Assembly (NCBI GenBank): GCA_037447655.1
Contig: JBBHKE010001879.1
Span: 108,798-172,797, forward strand
Direction: 5' to 3'
Origin: Zygnema cylindricum
Lineage: Eukaryota > Streptophyta > Zygnematophyceae > Zygnematales > Zygnemataceae
DNA: 64,000 bases
Under the pieces are notes generated by a model. It was given only the letters and a program-made list of their open reading frames with translations, did not search any database and was not told the origin of the DNA. Positions 47,767-59,915 of this stretch are shown piece by piece (position 1 is the first letter of the stretch; every line of letters starts with the position of its first letter). A program made the translations under genes and the position numbers.

Positions 47767-48863
47767 TGTTGAAATTTATGTATTTTCTAGGTATGTATTG
47801 GAAAAATAAATAGAGTGTTGAAAAGAGGTGACTAATAGTTCACTTCTATATTTTAGTTAGAATGTAAAGAGAGAGAAAGAGAGGACCAAAGGCACGCCAT
47901 GGTTGCCGCATCATTTAGAAGGAGGCAGAATGAATTAGAAAGTATTTTACTAGTTTTAGCAAAATACTGCCGCCGGCCGGATTTGAACCAGGGTCTGTAA
48001 CCTACTAAATAGACCAACGCCTTATCCATTAGGCTACTATCGAAACGGTACACGTGAGACGTTTCACGCATATTTAGCTATTTATTCAAAGGACTAATTC
48101 GCAGCAGACTAAAGAAAACGCGCATTAATCAATTGATGCATGGAAGCGAATCGAAGCCGTATAAATACAATTGATCGGACGGCCACCATTACAACCGCCA
48201 CCCGCAATAAGCTTTCGGCGGCCTTTGGGGATAGCGTCAAGCGGTGCCACGTGACGCCACATTATTTGACACCGGAGAAGATGGGAGGAGGAACCATGGC
48301 TCCCGATTTGGCACATGTCACCTTGTAGACCATGTCGTACAATGGCCGTACAATAAGTACATCGCCCATCGTACCTTCTTGTACTATATAGTGTTCCTAT
48401 TGGACTAGGGTTTAGTAGTAGGTAGTCATGAGTAGGCAGACTAAGACTTAGAGATATTTCGGTACCTCTCTCTAAGAGAGCTTGTAACTATAAAGGTCAT
48501 CTTTGACCAGCCATAACTTAATGTTCGGGTGAGCAAATTCAGTGATTCTTTTTGCTGCGGACTCAGGGGAGTCTAAGCTACACAGGAGTGTAGTCGGTCA
48601 GATTCTTTGCGTGCCAGGGTGGCACTTATTCAGTGGGAAAGTCAAAGTGGGGAATATTGTCCAAAACACATATTCAAGCTTTGAATTCTGTGGTGGAACT
48701 GAGCACACATAAGGTCTTCTCTTCACAGGGGTGAAGGTGTATTGGGATTCTCATTTTCAAGGGATCATTCATTTGGGTTTATATCAACTTGGAGTCGGCA
48801 CTATCTAGATTAGCTTCTTTTGGATCTGCGAATTCTGTAGGCAATGGAGCCCATAGAATTTCA
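47767..48863 (+). mobile_element. Solo copia LTR inserted in gag, with GGGGG target duplication
   Basis: It runs from TGTTGAAATTTATG to ATAGAATTTCA, with GGGGG at 47762-47766 and 48864-48868. Removing it restores the gag order, which proves insertion. A minus-strand tRNA-like module at 47976-48043 reads GCCTAATGGATAAGGC (D-arm-like) and GGTTCAAATCC (T-loop-like). Confidence 0.9.
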
Positions 48864-48868
48864 GGGGG

Positions 48869-49200
48869 TTACACTTACAAAGGGGGAAAAACGTTAGACT
48901 ACTGCAATGACCTCTCTTATTTGTATCTAAAGATAGAGAGTGACGGGTGGACAGGTAAATGAAGATGAAAGTCAACACCCTCATCATGAAATTGGTTGAT
49001 GAATATGAAAACATAGAGCACCGAGTGCAAAAAATGGATAACACTTCTTGGAAGTCGAACACAGTGGTCCAAATGGTACTTCTGCTGGAGAACACAATTG
49101 AGATTCAGAGAAGAGGTAAGAGCGTTCAAGCTCTAGCTTCCGGGACGAACTAGTGGGGGAAGGATTAGAAAAAGCCGTACAATAGTTTCAAAGGAGAGAG
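48869..49200 (+). pseudogene. Copia gag C-terminal part
   Basis: It reads LDYCNDLSYLYLKIESDGW, a stop, then MKMKVNTLIMKLVDEYENI and NTVVQMVLLLENTIEIQ. The same blocks occur in the 32918-32511 gag. Two stops are present. Confidence 0.85.
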
Positions 49201-49770
49201 ATCAGTCTGGGGGACCAAGGCCCCCAAAGGGTCCATTTAATTTGTGTAAAAAGTCGGGACACTTCATAGGGCAGCGTACCAAGGTGGCAGAGCTGAGGCT
49301 TTAAGAGAACCATGGAGGGGGTTCTTCTAGAGGAAAGAAGAAGGCATTTATGGTCACACAAGTGAAAGGGGAGACCGAGGAGGACAAGTCCTCTGAGGAG
49401 GAGGATGGGGAGCTATTTCTTGACCAAAATCTGGTGGAAAAATAGATACCCGAAGAAAAAAATGTGCTCTTAGAGCCAGTCGCGAAGCTCCACAAGAAGG
49501 ATGGATCATAGACACAGGTCCATCCATCTATATAAGTCGTGACAGGCATCTCTTTACCAAGCTAAGAAAAAATCCATATTGTAGAGATAGAGTATGGGGA
49601 TAGGAGAGTAGTTAATACATATCTTGTGGGTTTGGTAGATCCAAAAGTCTTAGTGGAGGGTAATGCTTCTATACTCACCTTCTGAGATGTACTATACATT
49701 CCTCAGCTGAGCAAAAATCTTGTCTCTACCTCTGTATTAGGTGATAAGGAAATTGTTACCTTCACTAAAA
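49201..49770 (+). pseudogene. Copia zinc knuckle (broken) and protease
   Basis: A knuckle remnant CKKSGHFIGQR has lost its last Cys. Later WIIDTGPSIYIS gives the DTG protease site, followed by VLYIPQLSKNLVSTS after a stop. An acidic EEDKSSEEEDGELFLDQN linker lies between. Confidence 0.78.
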
Positions 49771-50545
49771 AGGGATTATTTACAGCTAAGTATGGGGATG
49801 AAGTCTACTTCATAAGAGATATAGGTAGTCAAGGAATATTTAGGCTTAACCTGAGTAATGAAAAGAAGAATGCTTATTATGTTGATGTCTCAAACTTGAT
49901 GAATTGGCATAAGCGGTTCGGGCATGTGCACTTTGAGAGGTTGAGGGAAATGAAGAAGCTTGGTGGAGTATAAAGCAATCAGTTTGGGGATAATGAAATG
50001 ATGGATGAGTGTATTGGATGTGCCAAAGGTAAAACTTACAGACTCCTTTTTCGCAAAATTGCCACAAGTAGAGGAGAGAAAGTACTACATCTAGTCCACA
50101 CAGACATCTGAAGAACGACAAAAGTACTTTCAGTTAGAGGGAAAAGGTTTATGTTGACGATTATTGATGAGTGGTCTAGATACTTTAGAGTCTTCTTCCT
50201 AAAAACAAAGTCTGAAAACATCAACTTTCTTCAGACTCCAGGAGATAGTGTACGTAGTATGGTGGCTGACAAAAATATAGGAAAAAGGTTTTGGGTAGAA
50301 GCCATGAATTGTACCAACTATATTAAGAATAGGGTCCTTACTATAGTCGTGAAAGGAATGACACCTTATGAGAGATGGGCTGGAAGAAAACGTGATATCT
50401 CTCACTTTAACTAATGGTAGTCAAGTTTACAATCTTGACACGAATAGTAAAAAACTGGAAACTAGATGCTAAGGGAAAACCTTGATATTTTATGGGATAT
50501 GATGATGATGTCAAGGGATATAGAGTCTATGACCTAGCTACCGGC
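49771..50545 (+). pseudogene. Copia GAG-pre-integrase and integrase with an internal deletion
   Basis: Readable blocks are NLMNWHKRFGHVHFERLREM, CIGCAKGKTYR, LVHTDI (first Asp) and WSRYFRVFFLKTKSENI. The frame then passes from NFLQTPGD straight to MVADKNIGKRFWVEAM. The middle of the core, with the second Asp and the Glu, is missing. The sequence ends near YDDDVKGYRVYDLA at 50545; RT and RNase H are absent. Confidence 0.85.
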
Positions 50546-50812
50546 TACTGGCGTTTAACGACCGGCAGGTACCAAGATCAAATCCTGGTTCCATCACTAA
50601 CCCTTTTAGTAAATAAACTACCATTCAATAAATCAACTAATCTATTTCCCGTAAACCTTTGGATAGCCTAGGTAGCCATGGCTCTAGCTTCCTCTCCAAC
50701 TTCTCAGTGACTGCGACATGTGTGGGAGTTGGAGAGAGAAGTAAGAGATAGACTGCCTTGGCTTCTTTCTGCATTTCTATTTAGACCTAGAAAATACTTA
50801 AAAATGAACCAT
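50546..50812 (-). mobile_element. Fragment of a copia LTR start, opposite orientation
   Basis: On the minus strand it begins TGATGGTTCATTTTTAAGTA and contains TTTTCTAGGTCTAAATAG, as in the other LTRs. It cuts off the copia element at 50545. A tRNA-like GATCAAATCCTGG block lies at its left edge. Confidence 0.6.
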
Positions 50813-53130
50813 CAATTTCTACAGGATTCTCCATCATTTAGTCGGCGATGATACCTTTGATTGATCACAAGGCCTACTAGTTTGTAGACAAGCTACATTA
50901 CCAATCTCTTCCGGTGGTCTTGGTTTGTCGTCTTCTTCCACCTTGTTGCTAGGCGGTTTATTTAGGTAGTAGGGATTTGGTGGCGTTTAGTTTTACGATA
51001 AGGTTTTTAGTAGACGATACTCATATTTTAGCTCATGTAGTCTCTCACATCGAGGAGGGCTTCTTCTCGTTATAACATATGTTATTATCCAATCGAGTGT
51101 TTTATCACTTGAGGCTCAAGTTATCGCGTTATCAACTCGAGTGCTTTACCGGTTGAGGCAAATGATAAAGTTATCGCGTTCTCTTCCTTTAACAGCTGCA
51201 ATCACTCACGCACGCAACAAACCATTACTGATGAGGTAGGGACCGTAAAATTTAAAGATCTTCATGAGGCACTCTATATGGTCGAAGTGTGAGGTCGACT
51301 CCGATCGTGTTTGGAGCCTTGGGCCGGAGCTTGATTTATTATTACATCAGTTTTCACTTCACTCCGTTTATCTCTTCATCAATTTTATAATTTTTTTTTT
51401 TACGGCTTGGCTTGCCGCACCCTTTAGTTTCAGGCAAACCCTGTTGTATTAGTGGTCAACCTATAACAATAAAAAGGGTATATTTCCAATGTTTCTCACA
51501 TGGTTAGGAGCGATTAACAACACACGACATGGTACGGAATGCAATCACTAGCATGGGTTATGAAGTAAGATACAGAGTGAAGTGCGAGGTGTCACATTTA
51601 CTTCCGCGATGTTCTCAATTTAGGGGTAAAAGGGGCTCTCGTGTGGATTTTTTGTTTCTACATGGCGCGCAAAGAACGTTGGGTGATAAAGACCTGAAAA
51701 ACCATACAGGGTCTTATAATTCCTCAAGTGCGGCATTGTTTATTGACTTGGACTCTTATTTCGATAACATTTTACGCGGTTGAGCTCAACGATATTTTGA
51801 AGTTTGAAAACCTGTGAGCATTTCTCCAACTTTCATGTCGGTCGCCAACGCATGTCTATCACCAACGCATGTCTATCGCCTTTTAACATTCCCCATCTTC
51901 AGCGTTCCCAAACTTGGACCATTATCAGCGCATTATGGTGTTTATTGGCCAAGGAGTGCGAAACTTACCCCCGCCCCACCTAACGCGTATACACTATATT
52001 CCTTTTTCTGACTTTTAGTGTGGCATTGTCTCAAGCTTTAGTGTATCTAGTAGTTTGTCTTGTTTTATCGGTTTGGTTTTTGTTGTATTTTCTATATTTT
52101 TTTTTCTATGATTTTAAACAACTTTTGTTGTGCTTTCAGTCCTATAGGATTTTGATCATTTGCCTTTATTTGTCATCAATTCTTTTGAGTGACAATCATG
52201 TTTTGTATTGTGTTTGTCCAACGATTACAGATTTGGAAATATAATTTTGTGCTTACTTAGAATGCGCAACAAAAGCGTCGAATGAATAAAAAACATTATC
52301 GTCAACAAGTTTGTATCATGTGACATTACTTGCCACCCCACTACACTTGGTGAACTAGACCGATGCACATCACCTATAGGCTCCATGCGAAGGGATACGC
52401 GTCACTTTCAGGGTGTGTTCTCGCTTGTTGAAGTAAGGGTTTTTTCTTGTCGTTTTCCTCCAAAACATAGCCTACCACGATAAAATCTTTTGCCCTAGAA
52501 AAAAGTAGTAAAAACCATGGTGTAATTTGCATCATCTCTAAATGTAAATGTAATATAAACTTTCGTCCTTCTCTTTTCAACCCACAACCATGTCATTATA
52601 GCTCATCTTCAAACTTTATGTGAAAACGACTCGTTATTCAATTTTATTTAAAGTAACGGCGAACAACAAATAGATTTATGTTTTTTCACGTGTGGACAAA
52701 TTCTAAAGCATCTTTACAAAAGGTGGAGTACATGAGAGAAAAAACATTATCCGTACCAAATTGTATGGAATTTTGTTTCGTACAATGGCAGTGGAGGGGT
52801 CTTGCGCAACGTATGCCATTTTCACAAAAGAGATGTATGTGAAAGCGTCTCCCTCTCACTTCTCTTCTCACAATCAATTTTATCTCACTATTTTTGCAAA
52901 GAAACATGATAATGTATTTATGCAATGAAAGAACTTTGGAAAATTAATATTTTGACTACCTTTGGGCATATTTTAATAGGAAATCTAGTGAGGAAAGTAG
53001 TAAACGAAATCGGGAAGCCATGGCCGATTTTTTTTGAATCAATGACGTTGAAGTTGTCACACGTGAGTATGACGTCCCAATGTCACCACAAAACCCTATG
53101 CATCTACAATGTCGCAAAAAACTATACCTC
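50813..53130. other. No gene recognised
   Basis: Short frames only (at most 84 codons). A degenerate tandem pair CAACTCGAGTGCTTTA(C)CGGTTGAGGC occurs near 51085-51155. I see no element ends and no framed splice pairs. Confidence 0.4.
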
Positions 53131-53149
53131 GAATCTTTATTGGTATTAA

Positions 53150-53560
53150 AGTTTAATTAGTGTTGAGAAAAAATTATCGTATTAATGCTAATTAGGAATT
53201 TGAAAATTTTCAAAAAAAAGGTGTATTCTAATTTTGGCGTCAATGTTAATTTGGGAGTTGCAAAAAATGGAATAATTGCCGTACAATTGTATACATTAAT
53301 ATATGTATACGTACAAAATATTAGAAATCGTACGCCGTCGCGAAATTTAAATATCTCTACATGTCAGATTAATTTACGGCAGTTATGCGACCAGATTGAA
53401 TTCCGTTTTTTTAGCGCATGTTCCACTGCGTGCGCGTCTAATTTAATTCATTTTTGGTAAATTATTCCTTGAAAAGGTCATTTATGTACGGCTTGACATC
53501 GACCATACACCACACTATTTATATCGTCTTGTACTTTCGTTCTTTACGCTAGTTTGTACT
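53150..53560. mobile_element. Degraded pogo-like MITE interior
   Basis: TACAAAATATTAGAAATCGTACGCCGTCG and the bases around it match the MITE interior at 62940-62975 closely. CACACTATTT at 53510 also matches. The terminal repeats are no longer recognisable. Confidence 0.55.
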
Positions 53561-54790
53561 CTACCTTAGTTAAAAAACTAATGAAGTTTTATGTTTCGAA
53601 TTCATTTTCTGGTTCCGTTGTTTTCATCTTCAGATTCAGTTTTTGATTCTGTTAGAATTACAATTTCAGGTGAAGATTCAGTTTCAGTTATATATACAAT
53701 TTATAGTTGCAAATTCAAATTTTCTCACTTTTTGTTTCAGTTCAGTTTTTCATGCAGATCCTATTTTCCTCCACTGCAATTTTGGTCCAAACTACAAGTC
53801 TCTGTAATCTTTTTTATTTTCTCCGTATACATTATTTTTTTCATCTCCTCCCACCTGTCAAAGTCACCCTAAAATCTTCAAATTACTTTGCTCTATTCCA
53901 CATTATCCGTGGAATCCATTTTCAGTTTCAGTTGTTGATCACTTTTAGGTCGCTTTTGCGATGTGTAAATTGTGATGGTTTAAGGCATTTTTTCGCCCTT
54001 TTTGATGTTGAAAATGTTATGCTGGGTATAGTTGGTTTTCAAGCAATTTTTTTTTTCCGTTTTATACATGAATACAATGAATAGCTTGTCTCTTATCCAA
54101 CTCTTCTCCTTGTAAGCTATATAGATTTTGTTCTTTCAATACTCATATTATATTGTGTATATATATTTATACCAACGTGCACTGTGATTGTTGTTGTTTT
54201 ATGGGTTTTTTTTTCTATTGAATGTTTCGTCTTCTTTTCAAGTGTCTGGTGTTCTATAATTTTGTACCTATTCGAGTATTTGGAGTTGTTGAACATTTTC
54301 ACATTGAGTTTGCGAAGGCTTTGTTGCATGCTATTGTTGTAATCTCTGAACACCTCGTGGCATCATTTTTCAAAAAGTACACAAATTAGATATCTAATCA
54401 ACAATTTTTCAAGAGGTACACGAATTTGATATCTAATCAACATTTGTTTTAAATTAAAATTCATTTTCGAGATTTGGTAAAAAAAACACCCAAGTGTTGG
54501 AGGTTTACACTAGTTTAAGAATCATTCGAGAAAATAAAATGAAAAACCACCAATAAACATTCATTCAAGATATATATAACATAAAAAAACGGATTGGAAA
54601 AAATGTGAGCGTGTGTGCTCATGAATATACAAAAGAAAAGTTACACACGCTTACATTTCAAAACCTCAAAAATAGAGATTCGAAAAGTAAATTGCCTTCT
54701 CAAACTCCAATAGTCGATCTATTAGATATTCACGAACTAAAATACAACTACTGAAAGAAAAGAAAAAATCAAAAATCAAAGAAAAAAAGG
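53561..54790. other. AT-rich stretch, no gene recognised
   Basis: The overlapping frames at 53591-54084 are composed of TTTCAGTTTCAG-like repeats and Phe/Ser-rich low-complexity translation. A tandem TATCTAATCAACA pair lies at 54388-54445. No supported exon. Confidence 0.4.
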
Positions 54791-57700
54791 CTAATCGCTT
54801 GAAGCAAACAACATCAACTCAAGACCGTGGTTAATGCGGAGGTAACAATTCGAATCATCATAGCCACACAACGGGCTTTCTTTTTTGGTGTCATCCTGCA
54901 AAATCATGCACAACTTTCAATGTCAAACCCTTAAAAATGACTTTGCGTAAGTGAAAAAGATAATCTTAAACATTAGAGACATAAACTGTTGTTTGAAAAC
55001 CCAACGAGCTGTTAAAGTAAAAAACTAAAGCCAATTAGGACAAGTCAATTGCTTAAATGAATGAAAGGAAAAGTGTATGACATTGTCAAGATCCGTACAA
55101 GTATAATACATTTGTCATAAATCAATTGAATCGTGGATACATACACAACATTGATAACACCAAAATTAGCCCCGGACGCATCCGTTAAATGTTGCATAGA
55201 GGATATACTATACCCAAACAAAGCTCATCTGAAGTCCAAATTATCTCACGGTAATTACTATTATTAGGTTATTACTTGCCCCACCCATACATCCACTCTA
55301 AATACTTTGCATTTGCAAAACAATGTGATTTGCCCTTTGTAAACATCCACAGTAAATACTATGCACTTGTCATACAATGGTTTTTGCCCTTATAACACTT
55401 GTACACTAAACACTGTGTGTCCTTTTTGACAATGCCATTTGACCCTCTTTCACATTGACACTAAATATTGTGACATCAAATCATTGACGACTCTCTGAGC
55501 TTCTTTCTTGAAGTAGGAAAGCTTGCAGCCACACATCGTTTTGCTGTTGCGAGGTAGCCAGGCCATTGACATTGACAGGAAAAAGCCGACTTATATCAGG
55601 AGGTCAATTTGTGTTAGGAAATATCACTGTACAGGTTTTCTCTTGTTTAGTAGATGCACTTTTTGTTTAAAGGATAGTGCGGAACCGCCTTTTGTATAGT
55701 TCTACTACCAGTTCTGAAGGCCTGATCAATTCTTTTAGGTCAAATTGGATTTGATAATGTGCGATGCACAGTGCAATAAAATGCTTTTCTATCTTGTTTT
55801 GTTATGCCTTGGGCGCTGGATGGAAAAAGCAAGCTATTTTTTGTAGTTGCAGGTCTATATGCTTAAAATGCTAAGTTCATTTTAAAAGGTTTTGGGTGTC
55901 GGTGTTGTTGGCATGGATGAGAAAACAAGACACGCGTATTGCTGGAATTACAAATGTCACTGTTTATCTTTTTTGTGATTTTGGGTTTTTTCACCAAACT
56001 ATGGCTGTTGGTAATTCCTTAGTCTGTGTGAGACATCAGAATATTCTACCATAAAATGTACATCATTACAAGTGCCAAACGAAATGGGGAATGAAATGAC
56101 TTGTTAAGAAAGTTTACAAAGGTGTTTCTACAGTTCCAGTGTTTCTTGAGTTCCAGTGTTTCGTACAGCATGTGGAAGCCTCAAATACTATCTAAGAAAT
56201 ATGTTGCAGGCACCAAAAGTGAAGGAGGAGCGAGGAACTCTTCACACACTGGAAGGGGAGAAGCACTTCCAGTTTAAAGAAGAGGATCGTTAAGGTTTTG
56301 CAATCGAAATCGAGGTCGACACACGTGACTTCGTGATGTTGAAAGGCCGAAGTTTGAAGTCCTATATTTGTCGAGATAAACATGGACAAAGCGATATACG
56401 CCGATTGTCTATTTGTCGCGTGGTCATACAAACAACAAGACAAAAAAGTACAAAATATTAAAAAAATCATTTTTTCAAGCTCCGTTTTCCTTTTTAACGC
56501 GCCGGAAAATCAACAAAAAATAGGTGTTCTTTTCACGGTATCTAAGACTTGCCAGTTTCAGTTTCTGTTGGACTATCAACCCAACAAAGTTAAATTTTGG
56601 GAATAGTCGAGTAGGGAACATACTGGCCCCAAATCATCGCTAAATTAGGTGACACACGATACAAACCGATCTCTTCCACCAATAGACCTAATTCCACACT
56701 TACTGTTGTGATCGATCACTCACCATTTTGTCCTCCTCCCTTCCCCCTCCAAATTTGGAAAGTACTGCCTTCACCGGGTCAGGTATTCCTTTGCTTTTTC
56801 CACCAGCCATTACAAAACTGACACCCTCGCAACAATTTTCTTTGCAAAAAAGTTGCAGAAAGTCCTTGAAACATATTTTTCACGCAAGTGTACAGCAGTA
56901 AGACATTTTTTCAGGAAATAGTAAATTTTAAACAGCCTCCAAACATAAAGTAAGGACATCTAAATCACGTTTGCAATCCATTCCATGAATGAGTAAAATA
57001 GGCCACTCCCATTCCAGAAAATAATATAGGAATAAGAAAAATTGCGATCAAAATTGTAATCCTTGTGTTAGAAATTGAGGCTTTACCTCCCAAGACTGGT
57101 AGTTGCCATGAGTTCTAAACTTGATTCAAAAACGAGTCGGATGGGAATATGTTGTACACGTCCCTTCACCTATTCACACTGCAATTCACAATATTATTAA
57201 ACAAAAAGAAGATGGAATACAGCACTGAAGTGAGCATGGACAAAGTACAATGATTTATATAATCTACGGACTAAATAAAGTAGTTCAACATTTTTAGGCG
57301 AGAAAGATCAACATTTTTAATGAAGAAAGAAATCCTCAGGAAAATTTGGAAACCATGTCGACTACTGGGGAGTATGTCGAAAAAAAATCATATTAAAAGG
57401 TGATGAACAGACAAGGAAAGGGGAAGACCATTCAATTAAAAAACTCCAGCGATTTCACTACCATAGTCAATTGCCAGCAAAGCAACAAATGGAATCTAAC
57501 AAGATTTGGCACTTTTGCAAATCATCGTCACCATTATTAATGTGGCTCTTTATCCAAGTTATGATGTGCCATTGACGATAACCTCCAGTTCGATTACCAA
57601 CTTTTGACTTGTTTTTCCAATGCTAATCCATGCTAATCTTGGTGAAAATCTCACAGACGAGGTATATCACACATTCGCCTATTTGTACGGCGCCTAACAA

Positions 57701-58939
57701 ATAAATAGACTTAATTTGTAAATGGAGCGACCGAAAGAGTAACACAAATTTGCAGGATAATTCAAAACAGAGTTTTAGCAGGTTTTACCGTCGAAATTTG
57801 GTTCTTTTCTCACCTGGTCGTAGTCAAAAAGAAGACTACAGAAAAGTACATCAGCCCGAGCCCGTTCAGCTTCCACCTGCAATCATCATCAGATTCTGTT
57901 CCAAAATGTGTTTAAAAATGCAGGAAAAAATGCAATCCTCGCACGTGTAGCAAAAGGTTCTTCCACATGCAGTTGCTCACTGTCAGTGCATAACTCACAG
58001 TAATGTGGATTTTTCTGCAAGTTTATAGGCATGATTCCAGCAACTTTTGTTCAAACTATTTGACTTACATGGTCAGATCAAACGATAGGGTCCACAACTC
58101 ACATTTTTTACAAAACGGAATGATCATATGGAGAAAAATAAGACGTTGAGTTTAGGGTAGTCTAGACTAACTATGGCGACTTCCAACAGACGAGAAGGTA
58201 AAGTACACTGCACAACGCAATTTTGAGGTGATTACTTCCTCGAGTGAGTAATTTTTAAACCCAAGGACACACATTACTGTTAAAAATACTATTTAGCTGA
58301 CTCAACATGAGCCAATTTAGTGTAATTAACTATAGTTAAGTCTTAAACACTAAGAATCCACTAGCTCTTTTAGCGATGGAGTGTTCACCAATTCAGGCCA
58401 CACCATTAGAAAAAGAAAAAAATAACCCTTACCTTGTCTCTTTTAAAATCGATATCACGATCACTAAAGACCGAAACCCGTACACCTGTCAAAAATAAGA
58501 AAACATCTTGTCAAAACCTCACCTTGAAGCCAAATATCTGCCAAAGACGAAGTCACAGAAAAAAACTTTGGCAAGGGTAGAAACCCGTAAAATAACCTAA
58601 AAAAACTGTGTAAAACAACCTGAAAAACTAAGGAAGTAACCTGAATGACAAAAACTAAAGATGGAAGTAGACAGATTGATAACGCTGACCAATCGGCGTT
58701 TTAAGCCAAACATGGAGGGGGAAAAAAAAAAAAACGAAAGAAACCTCAGTAATGAGCTCCTGCCTGTGAACTATGAGGGGAATGAGGTCGCGACCTGTAA
58801 CACCGTCAATTATCGAGACAAATGATTCCTGAGAAATCACATGGATAATCAGATTCAGTTCAGTTTTAGATTCAGATACAGTTTCAGATTTAGATTGTCT
58901 CCCCAATTCTTGATAAAGGAACCCCGTCTGTGTTGCCAT
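54791..58939 (-). CDS. Possible multi-exon gene, unidentified
   Basis: Several minus-strand segments look like spliced exons. 58939-58745 starts with ATG (MATQTGFLYQELGRQ, 65 codons) and ends GAG before a GT. 57876-57814 is a 21-codon exon (VEAERARADVLFCSLLFDYD) between AG and GTGAGA. 57114-57087 reads THGNYQSWE before GTAAAG. 56810-56724 reads MAGGKSKGIPDPVKAVLSKF before GTGAGT. 54895-54791 is a possible last exon (DDTKKESPLCGYDD to TAG) after TTTTGCAG. I cannot join them all in one phase and recognise no family; they may belong to more than one gene or be chance. A plus-strand candidate exon (56210-56293, ending in TAA) also lies in this interval. Treat the span as a lead, not a gene model. 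Confidence 0.3.
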
Positions 58940-59329
58940 TTTGAACTTCTTCTTTTCCCAGACTCCCGAAGATTGCCATGAATGAAGCTATTGCGACGCG
59001 ACGTGACTATTGTCCCATGTTAATTATATCTCCTGATTCATACTCCAAGGATTTTAGTGAAACCGAATTTTCCAAAATGTGTGGGATGACAGATTGAGAT
59101 ATTATTTAAATGGCATCAGGCTGAAAAGTCATCCGTGATTGTATCGCCGCCGCCTCCTCCTTCCCATTCCCGTGTAAATGTTAAGTTCCTTTATTTTTTC
59201 TCTCTCAAGCTCCATGACCTCCGATTGGATTTATCTTCCCTCCTTCTCTCTGTTAGATTTATCTCTCCATTATTGCTTCCAATACTTGCTTGTCTACTCA
59301 GAAATAACTCCCCGTCGCCTCCCCTCTCC

Positions 59330-59845
59330 TTAAACAAAATGTGACCAGAGGTTGGGAGGTTTTCGGACCCCAATTATCTCCCTTTGACTTTGTCTCCAAC
59401 CCCAAATTATCCTTTCTCCTAATGGGGTGTTTAATAATACACTTGTTACAAATTGTGGGGGAATCTTTATAGGGAGACATGGGGAAGAAGTAATTTCTTC
59501 ACACTCTCCTACTCCTACTCCTCTTTCCAAATTCATATTAGGGCTAGTGACAGCAGGCATCATCCAAAAATGGTGTATGTTTTCCACCTTTTCTTGCGAT
59601 TTTAGATCCATTGGAGAGTTAACAGCTGGCATTTTCATAGAAGAATCGTCAAGAGATTCTCGATGTTGCTCCACTATTGTTGTGATTTTAAACCCCTTAG
59701 TAGGGCTGGCAGGCGGCCTTTCCATGGGAAACCCATCGTCCAAAAATAGTACATGTTCTCCAAATTTCTTATTTACATCAGTGATTTTCCCTATCTCTCC
59801 TTTTCCTCCCTTTTCCCCTCCCTCTCCCTCTCTTTCCAAAACCAT
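59330..59845 (-). CDS. Unassigned 171-codon open frame
   Basis: This is the longest uninterrupted frame outside element genes. It begins MVLEREGEGGEKGGKGEI and carries two related segments (EHVLFLDDGFPMERPPASP and NIHHFWMMPAVTSPN), which reflect an internal DNA repeat. The opposite strand is also open for 162 codons, so openness alone proves little. No known domain is seen. It could be an exon or chance. Confidence 0.25.
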   Translation of the reverse strand: MVLEREGEGGEKGGKGEIGKITDVNKKFGEHVLFLDDGFPMERPPASPTKGFKITTIVEQHRESLDDSSMKMPAVNSPMDLKSQEKVENIHHFWMMPAVTSPNMNLERGVGVGECEEITSSPCLPIKIPPQFVTSVLLNTPLGERIIWGWRQSQREIIGVRKPPNLWSHFV

Positions 59846-59915
59846 CAGTATTCATCTTTCTTCTTGCCCTTGTTCTACTTCTAAAAAAGAATATCCAAAA
59901 AGAAAGGAAAGTTAG

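Larger units (their letters stand above)
43240..48863 (+). repeat. Direct duplication, copy B (about 5.6 kb)
   Basis: Partner of 36400-42010. The core from about 43440 to 47932 looks identical in the stretches I compared. Copy B continues into a coherent copia gag-pol and keeps both target-duplication flanks of the nested LTR, so it is the more ancestral arrangement. Confidence 0.95.

Noticed and set aside
47976-48043. Functional tRNA gene in the LTR
   Set aside because: A D-arm and T-loop are suggested, but acceptor and anticodon stems do not pair well and it lies inside a mobile LTR.
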